Translations under genes and position numbers: made by a program
DNA from: Mycolicibacterium chubuense
GTDB taxonomy: Bacteria > Actinomycetota > Actinomycetes > Mycobacteriales > Mycobacteriaceae
Direction: 5' to 3'
Assembly (NCBI RefSeq): GCF_001044255.1
Contig: NZ_JYNX01000014.1
Span: 1 to 57,904 of the forward strand
Length of the DNA: 57,904 bases
The notes under the pieces: generated by a model
The model's input: only the letters and a program-made list of their open reading frames with translations
What the model was told of the DNA's origin: nothing
The model's database searches: none
In this document: positions 1 to 10,123 of the stretch, piece by piece
How the letters are laid out: each line of letters begins with the position of its first letter
Position numbering within the stretch: the stretch's first letter is position 1

Positions 1-163
1 CGCCGAACCTCAGACCCGAACCGCCGCCCACTGCCCACTCAGCAACCCCCCAGAACACCGGATGTTGCAGTGACCGTATGAATCCGCCCGAGAAATCGCA
101 GCCAGGAATGCTATTCCGCGGCACGAGGGCGGGGCTGTCGGACGCTGAGCCCACACTGGCGGC
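1..163. other. Left-edge region without an assignable gene; holds a solo dispersed repeat copy
   Basis: I could not assign a reading frame to a known protein here. All three forward frames either stop within 81 bases or run on as a shadow of comF. By synteny the end of an lpqB-region gene could lie just outside the window. The only structure I see is one copy of the dispersed 24-nt repeat at 98-121 (core CCAGGAATGCTATTCCGCGG), 43 nt before the comF start. Confidence 0.5.
98..121 (+). repeat. Solo copy of dispersed 24-nt repeat
   Basis: It contains CCAGGAATGCTATTCCGCGG and differs by one base from the right arm of the hairpin at 19702-19764. A third copy, in reverse orientation, is at 52039-52062. 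This copy has no partner arm nearby, so it is not a hairpin here. Confidence 0.6.
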
Positions 164-793
164 GTGCTCGATCTGGTCCTTCCTCTGCAGTGCGGCGGCT
201 GCGGTGCTCCCGCCACCGCGTGGTGCCCGGTGTGCGCGCAGGAGCTGACGGTCCGGCCCGACGAACCGCACCTCATCACCCCGCGACTGGACCCGGGCGT
301 GCCGGTGCTCTCGCTCGGCCGCTACGCCGGCGCGCGACGGCAGGCCATCGTCGCCCTCAAGGAGCGTGGCCGCAGCGACCTGCTCGACCCGCTCGGCGAC
401 GCGTTGCGCGCCGCGCTCCAGCACCTGCTGACCTGGGGTGTCCTCGACCCGCCGCTGACCCTGGTGCCCGCACCCACCCGCCGCACGTCGGTGCGGCGCC
501 GCGGCGGCGACCCGGTCACCGGCCTGGCCCGGCGTGCCGCCCGCGACCTGCCCGGGCTGACCGTCGCGCCGGCCCTGCGCCTCAAATCCTTCACCCGCGA
601 CTCCGTCGGGCTCTCCAGCGCCGACCGGCAGGCCAACATCGCCGGTCGCATTCGACTCGTCCACCCGGTCGACGGCACCGTCGTCCTCGTCGACGACATC
701 GTGACCACCGGGGCCACCGCCGCGGAGTCCGTCCGCGTCCTGCAAACCAGGACCGCCGACGTTGCCGCCGTCGTTGCGGTGGCCCACGCCTGA
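164..793 (+). CDS. ComF family phosphoribosyltransferase-like protein
   Basis: A 209-residue protein of the ComF/GntX family, homologous to Rv3242c. Seen: an N-terminal zinc-ribbon-like cysteine set (CGGCG and CPVC, residues about 10-24) and, near the C terminus, the PRPP-binding signature VVLVDDIVTTGAT (about 173-185) with the paired Asp of type I phosphoribosyltransferases. Known: ComF proteins support DNA uptake in competent bacteria, but the mycobacterial role is not settled. The start is a GTG. The next gene encodes the ribosome hibernation factor, the same order as in other mycobacteria upstream of secA1. The family call is firm; the biochemical substrate is unknown. Confidence 0.85.
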   Translation: MLDLVLPLQCGGCGAPATAWCPVCAQELTVRPDEPHLITPRLDPGVPVLSLGRYAGARRQAIVALKERGRSDLLDPLGDALRAALQHLLTWGVLDPPLTLVPAPTRRTSVRRRGGDPVTGLARRAARDLPGLTVAPALRLKSFTRDSVGLSSADRQANIAGRIRLVHPVDGTVVLVDDIVTTGATAAESVRVLQTRTADVAAVVAVAHA

Positions 794-1081
794 GCGCAGG
801 GCGTTACCCGCAGATCAATCCGCCGTGAAGAACTGAAAACAGGTCGAGCGAATAGGTGGCACGAACACATGAACACGGACTACCGTCGGCACCAACCATC
901 CGTGAACAGCTCACGGCGGCGCTCAGAACACGAGACGCCGGTATCGCGCCAGCGGTAGGAGGTGAGTAGTCGACACCTTGCACCGGCGAGCGGCGCCAAC
1001 CCCACATGCCCCGTCGGCGCGATTTCTTCATCAGCAGGCACGCAGGACGTGCACACGCGAGAGAGAGTCGAGTTGCCAAGC
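794..1081 (+). other. Long leader region upstream of the hibernation factor gene
   Basis: 288 bases between comF and the preferred start of hpf. It contains an exact consensus Shine-Dalgarno string TAGGAGGTGA at 956-965 that is not placed before any usable start: the GTG inside it (962) is too close and the next candidate, TTG 978, is 12 nt away. An in-frame extension of hpf from that GTG is possible but would add 40 residues without family similarity. No promoter was assigned confidently. Confidence 0.4.
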
Positions 1082-1768
1082 ATGTCAGTAAATTCCACGG
1101 ACTCCGACAGCACGATGGTGATGGATCCCGACGCCTCGGGCCCGTCCGACACCACCTCCCATGCCGAAGTGGTGGTGAAGGGACGCAATGTCGAAGTTCC
1201 CGACCACTTCCGCGTCTTCGTCGCCGAGAAGTTGTCACGCCTGGAACGATTCGACCGCACCATCTACCTCTTCGACGTCGAACTCGATCACGAGAAGAAC
1301 CGACGTCAACGCAAGAACTGTCAACATGTCGAGATCACGGCGAAGGGCCGCGGACCGGTCGTGCGCGGCGAAGCCTGCGCAGACAGCTTCTACGCCGCCT
1401 TTGAATCCGCGGCCAGCAAACTCGAAGCCCGCCTGCGCAAGAGCAAGGACCGCCGCAAGATCCACTACGGCGACAAGCGGCCCGAGTCGCTGCACGAAGC
1501 CACCGCCCCCGACCGCCTCGACGCCGCGTTCGCGCTGCCGACCGAGGCGAGCGTCGCCACCGACGGCGCCGTCATCGACGACCACGAACCCGGGCGCATC
1601 GTGCGCACCAAGGAACATCCCGCCACCCCGATGACCGTCGACGACGCGCTCTACGAGATGGAACTCGTCGGGCACGACTTCTTCCTGTTCCACGAGAAGG
1701 AGAGCGACAAGCCCTGCGTCGTCTACCGCCGCCACGCCTACGACTACGGGCTGATCCGGCTCGCCTGA
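1082..1768 (+). CDS. hpf: Long-form ribosome hibernation promoting factor (HPF/RafH type)
   Basis: A 228-residue cytoplasmic protein that binds the 30S decoding centre and blocks translation in stationary or hypoxic cells. Seen: an N-terminal S30AE domain (about residues 29-130, beginning AEVVVKGRNVEVPDHFR, with basic helix patches such as RLRKSKDRRK). A linker follows, then the C-terminal dimerisation domain of long HPFs (about 165-228), ending in the VVYRRHAYDYGLIRL pattern. ATG 1082 is chosen because it gives the usual mycobacterial length. A GTG at 962 would extend the protein upstream without homology. It lies between comF and secA1 (Rv3241c position). Induction is probable under stress, but I did not identify a sigma-factor site. 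Confidence 0.93.
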   Translation: MSVNSTDSDSTMVMDPDASGPSDTTSHAEVVVKGRNVEVPDHFRVFVAEKLSRLERFDRTIYLFDVELDHEKNRRQRKNCQHVEITAKGRGPVVRGEACADSFYAAFESAASKLEARLRKSKDRRKIHYGDKRPESLHEATAPDRLDAAFALPTEASVATDGAVIDDHEPGRIVRTKEHPATPMTVDDALYEMELVGHDFFLFHEKESDKPCVVYRRHAYDYGLIRLA

Positions 1769-1774
1769 GCCGAT

Positions 1775-1815
1775 CCGGCGCGCTCGAGCACCGTCACGGT
1801 TGCTCGGCGCGCCGG
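1775..1815 (+). terminator. Strong stem-loop after hpf
   Basis: Two 19-nt arms, 1775-1793 and 1797-1815, begin CCGGCGCG and end CGCGCCGG, are nearly fully complementary and are separated by 3 nt. It starts 6 nt after the hpf stop and has no U tract, as is common for mycobacterial terminators. Confidence 0.6.
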
Positions 1816-1825
1816 GTTCGCCCCG

Positions 1826-1831
1826 TACGAT
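1826..1831 (+). promoter_or_regulatory. Candidate -10 hexamer for secA1
   Basis: TACGAT fits TANNNT and sits directly after the hpf terminator-like hairpin. It would give a 5' leader of about 40 nt to the secA1 GTG. No good -35 was seen at 17-18 nt, so this is tentative. Confidence 0.35.
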
Positions 1832-1880
1832 GGGGGCGTCCAACGCGTGACGCATCCATCGACGCAAGAGGTTATACAGC

Positions 1881-4700
<2,820 letters not shown>

Positions 4701-4816
4701 CCGATCTCGTCGGACTCCTCGACGCGGCTCGTGCCTCGCCGCTTGATCGTCGTCCGCTACCTGATTTCGTCGGACTCCTCAACGCGGCTCGTGCCTCGCC
4801 GCTTGATCGTCGTCCG
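4701..4816 (+). repeat. 60-bp tandem duplication between secA1 and the DUF6459 gene
   Basis: 4701-4756 and 4761-4816 are about 56-nt copies with exactly 60-bp period and about three mismatches; the shared core includes CGGACTCCTC and GTGCCTCGCCGCTTGATCGT. The 11-mer CTAGCCGATCT occurs at 4697-4707 over the secA1 stop and again at 4818-4828 over the reverse stop of the next gene, so a third unit begins there. Confidence 0.85.
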
Positions 4817-4817
4817 A

Positions 4818-5297
4818 CTAGCCGATCTGCAGCGCGACCATGCGCCAGTGGTCGCGGTAGCGCTCGATGCGCGCCGCGACCGCATGGACGCGCCCGGACC
4901 TGCTGAACGACGCGAACACCTCGGCCGCGGTGACCTCATCACCGCCGGTGTCCACCGCGCGCACCCGCACCCGGTGCAGCGTCGCGCTGCCCGTGCGCGC
5001 CGCCCGCGCGCGGGCCAGCACCCGATCCACCAGCACCGGCGTCATCAGCGGCCGCAACTGCGCGATGGGCCGGCGGCGGTCGATGACCTCGATGACCCGG
5101 CGCAGCGTGGTCTCGGCGAACACCGCGGCCGTCTTCGGTGGCGGCGCCTCGCGCGGCGCGGGCCGGTGCGGGCGGACCCGGTGCAGTGCCGAGCCCGACG
5201 GCGTCGGGCACGGCTGGCCCAGCGGGTGGGGAACGGGCTCGCAGTCGATCACCGGGGACGTGAGCCACGGGGCGGGGACGAGGGGTGATGCGGACAT
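4818..5297 (-). CDS. Rv3235-like small protein (DUF6459 family)
   Basis: A 159-residue protein of unknown function, convergent to secA1, matching the Rv3235 position. Seen: a Pro/Ala/Arg-rich, probably disordered first 50 residues, then a compact domain (about residues 60-159) with TLRRVIEVIDRRRPIAQLRPLM and the family-typical ending ARIERYRDHWRMVALQIG. No signal peptide or membrane segment. ATG 5297 is preferred because a GGAG lies about 9 nt upstream; an upstream in-frame ATG at 5369 is less likely. The stop codon lies inside a copy of the 11-mer repeated at the end of secA1. Known: homologues are common beside secA in actinobacteria (my recollection). A role linked to secretion is only inference. 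Confidence 0.75.
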   Translation of the reverse strand: MSASPLVPAPWLTSPVIDCEPVPHPLGQPCPTPSGSALHRVRPHRPAPREAPPPKTAAVFAETTLRRVIEVIDRRRPIAQLRPLMTPVLVDRVLARARAARTGSATLHRVRVRAVDTGGDEVTAAEVFASFSRSGRVHAVAARIERYRDHWRMVALQIG

Positions 5298-5471
5298 GAC
5301 AGGTCTCCAGCAGTGGGTCGGGCGGATGGCGCATCTGCTGGAGAGTGGCAGACCAGTCGATGATCCCACGGCCCACCGACCCCCCGGCGCACCCGTTATG
5401 CGGGCAGCCGAATGGTGCCGTTACGGTGAGGCCGTCAACGGTGGTTCGGGGATGAGGAGGGCGGCGCCGCA

Positions 5472-6881
5472 ATGGTGACCAGGTTGTCGGCGTCCGACGC
5501 GTCGTTCTTCCGGCTGGAGAACTCCGCCACCCCGATGTATGTCGGATCCCTGCAGATCCTGCGCAAGCCCCGCAACGGGTTGAGCTACGAGACACTGCTG
5601 GCGACCGTCGAACACCGCCTGCCGCAGATCCCGCGCTACCGGCAGAAGGTGCGCGAGGTGAGCTACGGGCTGGCCCGGCCGGTGTGGATCGACGATCGCG
5701 ACTTCGACATCACCTACCACATCCGGCGCTCTGCGCTGCCGTCTCCGGGCAGCGACGCCCAGCTGCACGAACTGATCGCCCGACTGTGCGCCCGCCCGCT
5801 CGACAAGTCCCGGCCGCTGTGGGAGATGTACCTGGTCGAAGGTTTGGAGAAGAACCGCATCGCGATCTTCACCAAATCGCACCAGGCTCTGGTCAACGGC
5901 ATGACCGCGCTGGAGATCGACCACGTCATCGCCGACCGCACCCAGAAGCAGCCCCAGTTCGACGAGGACATCTGGATTCCGGCGCGCGAGCCCAGCGACC
6001 GCCAGTTGCTGCTCGGCGCGTTCGGCGAGTGGATCGCCCGGCCCACGCAGCAGGCCGCCGCGGTGCGCTCGGCGCTGACCGAGGCGGTGACCAACACCGG
6101 CCAGCTCGTCGACCTGGGTCGGCGCGCGGCGGACGTCGCGCGCATCGTCGCCCGCGGCACCGCGCCGAACAGCCCGCTCAACACCACGGTGTCGCGCAAC
6201 CGGCGGTTCTCGGTGGCCTCGGCAGGCCTGGAGGACTTCCGGCTGATCCGCGCCCGCTACGACTGCGACATCAACGACGTGGTGCTCGCGGTGGTCGCCG
6301 GCGCGCTGCGGAACTGGCTGCTGTCCCGCGGCGAGCCCGTGACGGCGACGACCGCGGTGCGCGCGATGGCGCCGATGTCGGTGTACGCCGACACCGAGGC
6401 CGACTCGACCAGCCCGGGCCAGGCGATCGGCGAGGTCGCACCGTTCCTGGTGGACCTGCCGGTCGGCGAGGCCAATGCGGTCGTGCGGCTCTCCCAGATC
6501 GCGCACGCCACCGAGACCCACCCGACAGCCGCCAGCCTGGTCGACGCGCGCACCATCATCACGCTGTCCGGGTTCGCGCCGCCCACGTTGCACGCGATGG
6601 GCATCCGGGTCGCCACCAGCTTCTCGGCGCGGCAGTTCAACCTGTTGATCACCAACGCCCCCGGCGCCCAGAAACAGATGTACATCGCCGGGACCAAGCT
6701 GCTCGAGACCTACTCGGTGCCGCCGCTGCTGCACAACCAGGCGCTGGCCATCGGCGTGACGTCCTACAACGGCACGCTGTACTTCGGCATCAACGCCGAC
6801 CGCGACGCGATGAGCGACGTCGACATGCTGCCCAGCCTGATGCGCGAAGCCCTCGATGAACTGCTCGAGGCCGCCCGGTAA
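5472..6881 (+). CDS. WS/DGAT-family acyltransferase with degenerate active-site motif (Tgs3-like)
   Basis: 469 residues, similar to the wax ester synthase/diacylglycerol acyltransferases that make triacylglycerol from acyl-CoA and diacylglycerol. Seen: the N-terminal RLSASDASFFRLENSATPMYVGSL block, LDKSRPLWEMYLVEGL, and the conserved C-terminal features (NDVVLAVVAGALRNWLL, NAPGAQKQMYIAGTKLLETY). The catalytic HHxxxDG motif reads S136-H137-Q-A-L-V-N142-G143: the second His is kept, while the first His and the Asp are changed. Activity is therefore uncertain. Start ATG has GGAGG upstream. By position it matches tgs3 (Rv3234c/Rv3233c), which is split in H37Rv but intact here. The family call is firm; enzymatic function is not. 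Confidence 0.85.
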   Translation: MVTRLSASDASFFRLENSATPMYVGSLQILRKPRNGLSYETLLATVEHRLPQIPRYRQKVREVSYGLARPVWIDDRDFDITYHIRRSALPSPGSDAQLHELIARLCARPLDKSRPLWEMYLVEGLEKNRIAIFTKSHQALVNGMTALEIDHVIADRTQKQPQFDEDIWIPAREPSDRQLLLGAFGEWIARPTQQAAAVRSALTEAVTNTGQLVDLGRRAADVARIVARGTAPNSPLNTTVSRNRRFSVASAGLEDFRLIRARYDCDINDVVLAVVAGALRNWLLSRGEPVTATTAVRAMAPMSVYADTEADSTSPGQAIGEVAPFLVDLPVGEANAVVRLSQIAHATETHPTAASLVDARTIITLSGFAPPTLHAMGIRVATSFSARQFNLLITNAPGAQKQMYIAGTKLLETYSVPPLLHNQALAIGVTSYNGTLYFGINADRDAMSDVDMLPSLMREALDELLEAAR

Positions 6882-6940
6882 CCGAAAAGTGACCGGATGG
6901 GGATTTGACGCCTGCCCGCGGGCGGGGTCGAATGTTTCGA

Positions 6941-8695
6941 ATGTCCACCTCCGAAGATGAGCTGACCGCCGCGGTCGCCGACGGTCCCACGCCCGGCGCG
7001 AGCCCGGTCCCGCATCCCGTCCTCGACGTGCCCGTCGAAGAGGCGCGCATCACCCGCTCCCGCGGGATCGACTGGGCCGTCTTCGGCGTCACCGCCGCGA
7101 TCGCCATCGCCTTCCTGGTGTGGGGCTTCGTCAGCACCGACACGCTGGCCGACGCGTCCTCGACGGCGCTGACGTGGGTGATGAACAACACCGGGTGGCT
7201 GTTCGTGCTCACCAGCACCGGCTTCGTCGTCTTCGTGCTCTACCTCGCGCTCGGGCGCTACGGCACCATCCCTCTCGGCCGTGACGACGAGGAGCCCGAA
7301 TTCAACGGCATCTCCTGGGTCGCGATGATGTTCAGCGCCGGAATGGGCATCGGGCTGATGTTCTTCGGTGTCGCCGAACCGTTGTCGCACTTCACCACAC
7401 CGCCGCCCGGCACCGGCGCGGAGGGCAATCCCGAAGCCGTGCAGAACGCGTTGGCGACCACGCTGTTCCACTGGACGCTGCACCCGTGGGCGATCTACGC
7501 CGTCGTCGGCCTCGCGATCGCCTACGGCGTGTACCGCAAGGGCCGGCTGCAGCTGATCAGCTCGGCGTTCGAGCCGCTGCTCGGGTCACGGGCCAACGGG
7601 TCGTGGGGCAAGGTCATCGACATGCTGGCGATCTTCGCCACGCTGTTCGGCTCGGCCGCGTCACTGGGCTTGGGCGCCTTGCAGATTCGCAGTGGCCTGC
7701 AGATCGTCGCCGGCATCGGGGAGACCGGCAACGCGATCCTGGTCGTCATCATCACGGTGCTCACGGTGTGCTTCGTGCTCTCGGCGGTGTCGGGGGTGGC
7801 GCGCGGCATCCAGTGGCTGTCGAACATCAACATGGTGCTGGCCGTGGCGCTCGCGCTCTTCGTGTTCGTGGTCGGCCCGACCGTGTTCATCCTGAACCTG
7901 CTGCCGACCGCGCTGGGCAGTTATTTCGCGGACCTGAACATGATGTCGGCGCGCACCGGCGCCGAGGGTGACGACGTCAACACGTGGCTGCAGTCCTGGA
8001 CGATCTTCTACTGGGCGTGGTGGGTGTCCTGGACGCCGTTCGTCGGCATGTTCATCGCGCGGATCTCGCGGGGCCGCACCATCCGTCAGTTCGTGGCGGG
8101 GGTGCTGGTGGTGCCCAGCCTGGTGTCGCTGGTGTGGTTCGCGATCTTCGGCGGGTCGGCCATCCACGTGCAGCAGAGCGGAACCGATCTGGCCGGCGAA
8201 GGCGGGGTGGAGAAGCAGTTGTTCACGCTGCTCGACCAGTATCCGATCGCCACGATCGCCAGCGTGGTGGTGATGATCCTGGTGGCCATCTTCTTCGTCT
8301 CCGGAGCCGACGCGGCGTCGATCGTGATGGGCTCGCTGTCGCAGAAGGGCACGATCCATCCCAGCCGGGGCACCGTCGTGTTCTGGGGCGTGGCCACCGG
8401 CGCGGTCGCGGCGGTCATGCTTTTGGTGGGCGGCGAGGATGCGCTGACCGGGTTGCAGACCATCACGATCATCGCGGCGCTGCCGTTCCTGCTGGTGATG
8501 GTGGCGATGGCGGTGGCGCTGCTCAAGGATCTGCGCCGCGATCCGAAGATCCTGCGCCGTGAGTACGCCGCGGAGGCCGTCAACAGCGCGGTCGTCGCCG
8601 GCGTCACCCAGCACGGTGACGACTTCATCATCTCGGTCGAAAAGGACCCGAAGGGCAAGGATCGCGATGGCACACAGCGAGAAGAAGCCGGCTGA
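6941..8695 (+). CDS. BCCT family osmolyte (betaine/choline/carnitine-type) transporter
   Basis: A 584-residue membrane carrier with about 12 hydrophobic segments between residues 25 and 540. Seen: the BCCT signatures SAGMGIGLMFFGVAEPLSHF and, in TM8, IFYWAWWVSWTPFVGMFIARISRGR, with the aromatic Trp cluster that forms the trimethylammonium site. Na+- or H+-coupled import of a betaine-like osmolyte is expected, but the substrate cannot be read from the sequence. A TTG at 6905 and an ATG at 6932 are alternative starts; ATG 6941 gives MSTSEDEL. Its 3' end overlaps ppk2 by 29 bp, so the two are probably co-translated. I do not recall this gene at this site in M. tuberculosis, so it is likely accessory. 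Confidence 0.9.
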   Translation: MSTSEDELTAAVADGPTPGASPVPHPVLDVPVEEARITRSRGIDWAVFGVTAAIAIAFLVWGFVSTDTLADASSTALTWVMNNTGWLFVLTSTGFVVFVLYLALGRYGTIPLGRDDEEPEFNGISWVAMMFSAGMGIGLMFFGVAEPLSHFTTPPPGTGAEGNPEAVQNALATTLFHWTLHPWAIYAVVGLAIAYGVYRKGRLQLISSAFEPLLGSRANGSWGKVIDMLAIFATLFGSAASLGLGALQIRSGLQIVAGIGETGNAILVVIITVLTVCFVLSAVSGVARGIQWLSNINMVLAVALALFVFVVGPTVFILNLLPTALGSYFADLNMMSARTGAEGDDVNTWLQSWTIFYWAWWVSWTPFVGMFIARISRGRTIRQFVAGVLVVPSLVSLVWFAIFGGSAIHVQQSGTDLAGEGGVEKQLFTLLDQYPIATIASVVVMILVAIFFVSGADAASIVMGSLSQKGTIHPSRGTVVFWGVATGAVAAVMLLVGGEDALTGLQTITIIAALPFLLVMVAMAVALLKDLRRDPKILRREYAAEAVNSAVVAGVTQHGDDFIISVEKDPKGKDRDGTQREEAG

Positions 8696-9518
8696 CGACG
8701 GGGGCGCTGCCAAGGCCAAGCTGCCCAACAAGATCTACAAGGCCGAATTATTCCGTCTCCAAACGGAATTGGTGAAACTGCAGGAGTGGGCCCGGGACAC
8801 CGGCGCGCGCGTGGTCATCGTCTTCGAAGGCCGCGACGCCGCCGGTAAGGGCGGCACCATCAAGCGGATCACCGAGTACCTCAGCCCCCGGATCGCCCGC
8901 ATCGCGGCGCTGCCCGCGCCGTCGGATCGCGAACGGGGGATGTGGTACTTCCAGCGCTACATCGCCCATCTGCCGGCCCGCGGGGAGATCGTCCTGTTCG
9001 ACCGCTCCTGGTACAACCGCGCGGGAGTGGAGAAGGTGATGGGGTTCTGCACCCCCGCCGAGCACATCCTGTTCCTGCGCCAGACACCGATCTTCGAGCA
9101 GATGCTCATCGACGACGGCATCATCCTGCGCAAGTACTGGTTCTCGGTGTCCGACGACGAACAACTGCGCCGCTTCCGATCACGGCTGCACGACCCGGTG
9201 CGGCAGTGGAAGCTCTCGCCGATGGATCTGGAGTCGGTGTACCGCTGGGAGGACTACTCGCGGGCCAAGGACGAGATGATGGTGCACACCGACACTCCGC
9301 AGAGTCCGTGGTACGTGGTCGAATCGGACTCCAAGAAGCACGCGCGGCTGAACATGATCGCCCACCTGCTCTCGTCGATCGACTACGAGGAGGTGGAGTT
9401 GCCCCGGGTGGAGTTGCCGGCCAAGCCGATCGTCAGCAGCGACTACCGCAGGCCGGCGCGCGAGCTGACCACCTATGTCGACGATCACGTCGCCACGCTG
9501 CTGGGCGACGCCGACTAG
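8667..9518 (+). CDS. ppk2: Polyphosphate kinase 2
   Basis: A 283-residue PPK2 enzyme that transfers phosphate between polyphosphate and nucleotides. Seen: Walker A region EGRDAAGKGG (residues 54-63), Walker B FDRSWYNRAGVEKVMGF, and the lid-region SRLHDPVRQWKLSPMD. All family landmarks are present and the length is normal for single-domain PPK2. ATG 8667 is preceded by AAGG and lies within the end of the BCCT gene, in another frame. It matches Rv3232c by position. Known: mycobacterial PPK2 favours NTP/GTP formation from polyphosphate. A long in-frame upstream extension exists but has no homology. Confidence 0.95.
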   Translation: MAHSEKKPADDGGAAKAKLPNKIYKAELFRLQTELVKLQEWARDTGARVVIVFEGRDAAGKGGTIKRITEYLSPRIARIAALPAPSDRERGMWYFQRYIAHLPARGEIVLFDRSWYNRAGVEKVMGFCTPAEHILFLRQTPIFEQMLIDDGIILRKYWFSVSDDEQLRRFRSRLHDPVRQWKLSPMDLESVYRWEDYSRAKDEMMVHTDTPQSPWYVVESDSKKHARLNMIAHLLSSIDYEEVELPRVELPAKPIVSSDYRRPARELTTYVDDHVATLLGDAD

Positions 9519-9544
9519 CAGTGATGTCAACGAGCGGAGGCCAC

Positions 9545-9550
9545 TAGGCT
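9545..9550 (+). promoter_or_regulatory. -10 hexamer of a probable leaderless promoter
   Basis: TAGGCT (TANNNT) ends 7 nt before GTG 9558, the spacing that places transcription initiation at the start codon in mycobacteria. Confidence 0.5.
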
Positions 9551-9557
9551 CGGCACA

Positions 9558-10055
9558 GTGCGCGTCTTCGTTCCCGCGACCCTGGCCATGCTGCAGAAGC
9601 TGGTGGCCGACGGATCGCTTCGCCCCGTCAACGGCACCGCGTTCGCGGTGACGCCCACCCTGCGGGAGTCCTACGCCGAGGGCGACGACGACGAACTCAC
9701 TGACGTCGCGCTGCGGGACGCGGCGCTGGCGTCGCTGCGCCTGATCGGTGACCAGGGCGACACCGGGCTGCCCAGCCGGCGCGCCGTGCTGGAAGCCGAC
9801 GCCGACGACGTGACGCTGCGGCCCGACCTCGACGACGCCGTGGTGCGGATCCCGGGCGAGATTCCGATCGGCCGGGTGATCGCCGCGTACGTCGACAACG
9901 CGGCGGCCGAGTCGGCGGTCGCGGCCGCGGTCGAGGCCGTCGACGAGGCGGATCTGGGCGACGAGGACGCCGAGCTGACGGTCGGTGACGCCCAGGATCA
10001 CGACCTGGCCTGGTACGCCGCGCAGGAGCTGCCGTTCCTGCTCGAACTGCTGTGA
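9558..10055 (+). CDS. Conserved actinobacterial protein, Rv3231c-like (DUF6912)
   Basis: A 165-residue acidic soluble protein beginning [19 protein letters not shown], the hallmark start of this family. Seen: no membrane segments, a high Ala/Asp/Glu content, and an ending [14 protein letters not shown] that is typical of the family. No catalytic motif is recognised and the function is unknown. The GTG start is supported by a -10 hexamer 7 nt upstream (leaderless). It lies between ppk2 and the desaturase reductase, as Rv3231c does. The family assignment is good; no role is proposed. Confidence 0.8.
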   Translation: MRVFVPATLAMLQKLVADGSLRPVNGTAFAVTPTLRESYAEGDDDELTDVALRDAALASLRLIGDQGDTGLPSRRAVLEADADDVTLRPDLDDAVVRIPGEIPIGRVIAAYVDNAAAESAVAAAVEAVDEADLGDEDAELTVGDAQDHDLAWYAAQELPFLLELL

Positions 10056-10064
10056 GGGGCTGGC

Positions 10065-10095
10065 TACGGAGCCGTAAGTTACGGTACCGTAGGTT
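10065..10095 (+). promoter_or_regulatory. Tandem operator upstream of the DesA3 reductase gene
   Basis: Two 16-nt copies in a row with 15-bp spacing, TACGGAGCCGTAAGTT and TACGGTACCGTAGGTT, each centred on a TACGG/CCGTA dyad. A near-identical element precedes desA3, suggesting one TetR-like regulator for both. The regulator gene is not identified. Confidence 0.6.
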
Positions 10096-10123
10096 GGATA
10101 ACAGCTCTTCGGTAGGAGCCCCC

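Noticed and set aside
962-1081. N-terminal extension of hpf from GTG 962
   Set aside because: It would overlap its own Shine-Dalgarno and add 40 residues absent from the family.
4701-4828. CRISPR-like array
   Set aside because: Only two units with 60-bp period and no spacer diversity; better described as a tandem duplication.
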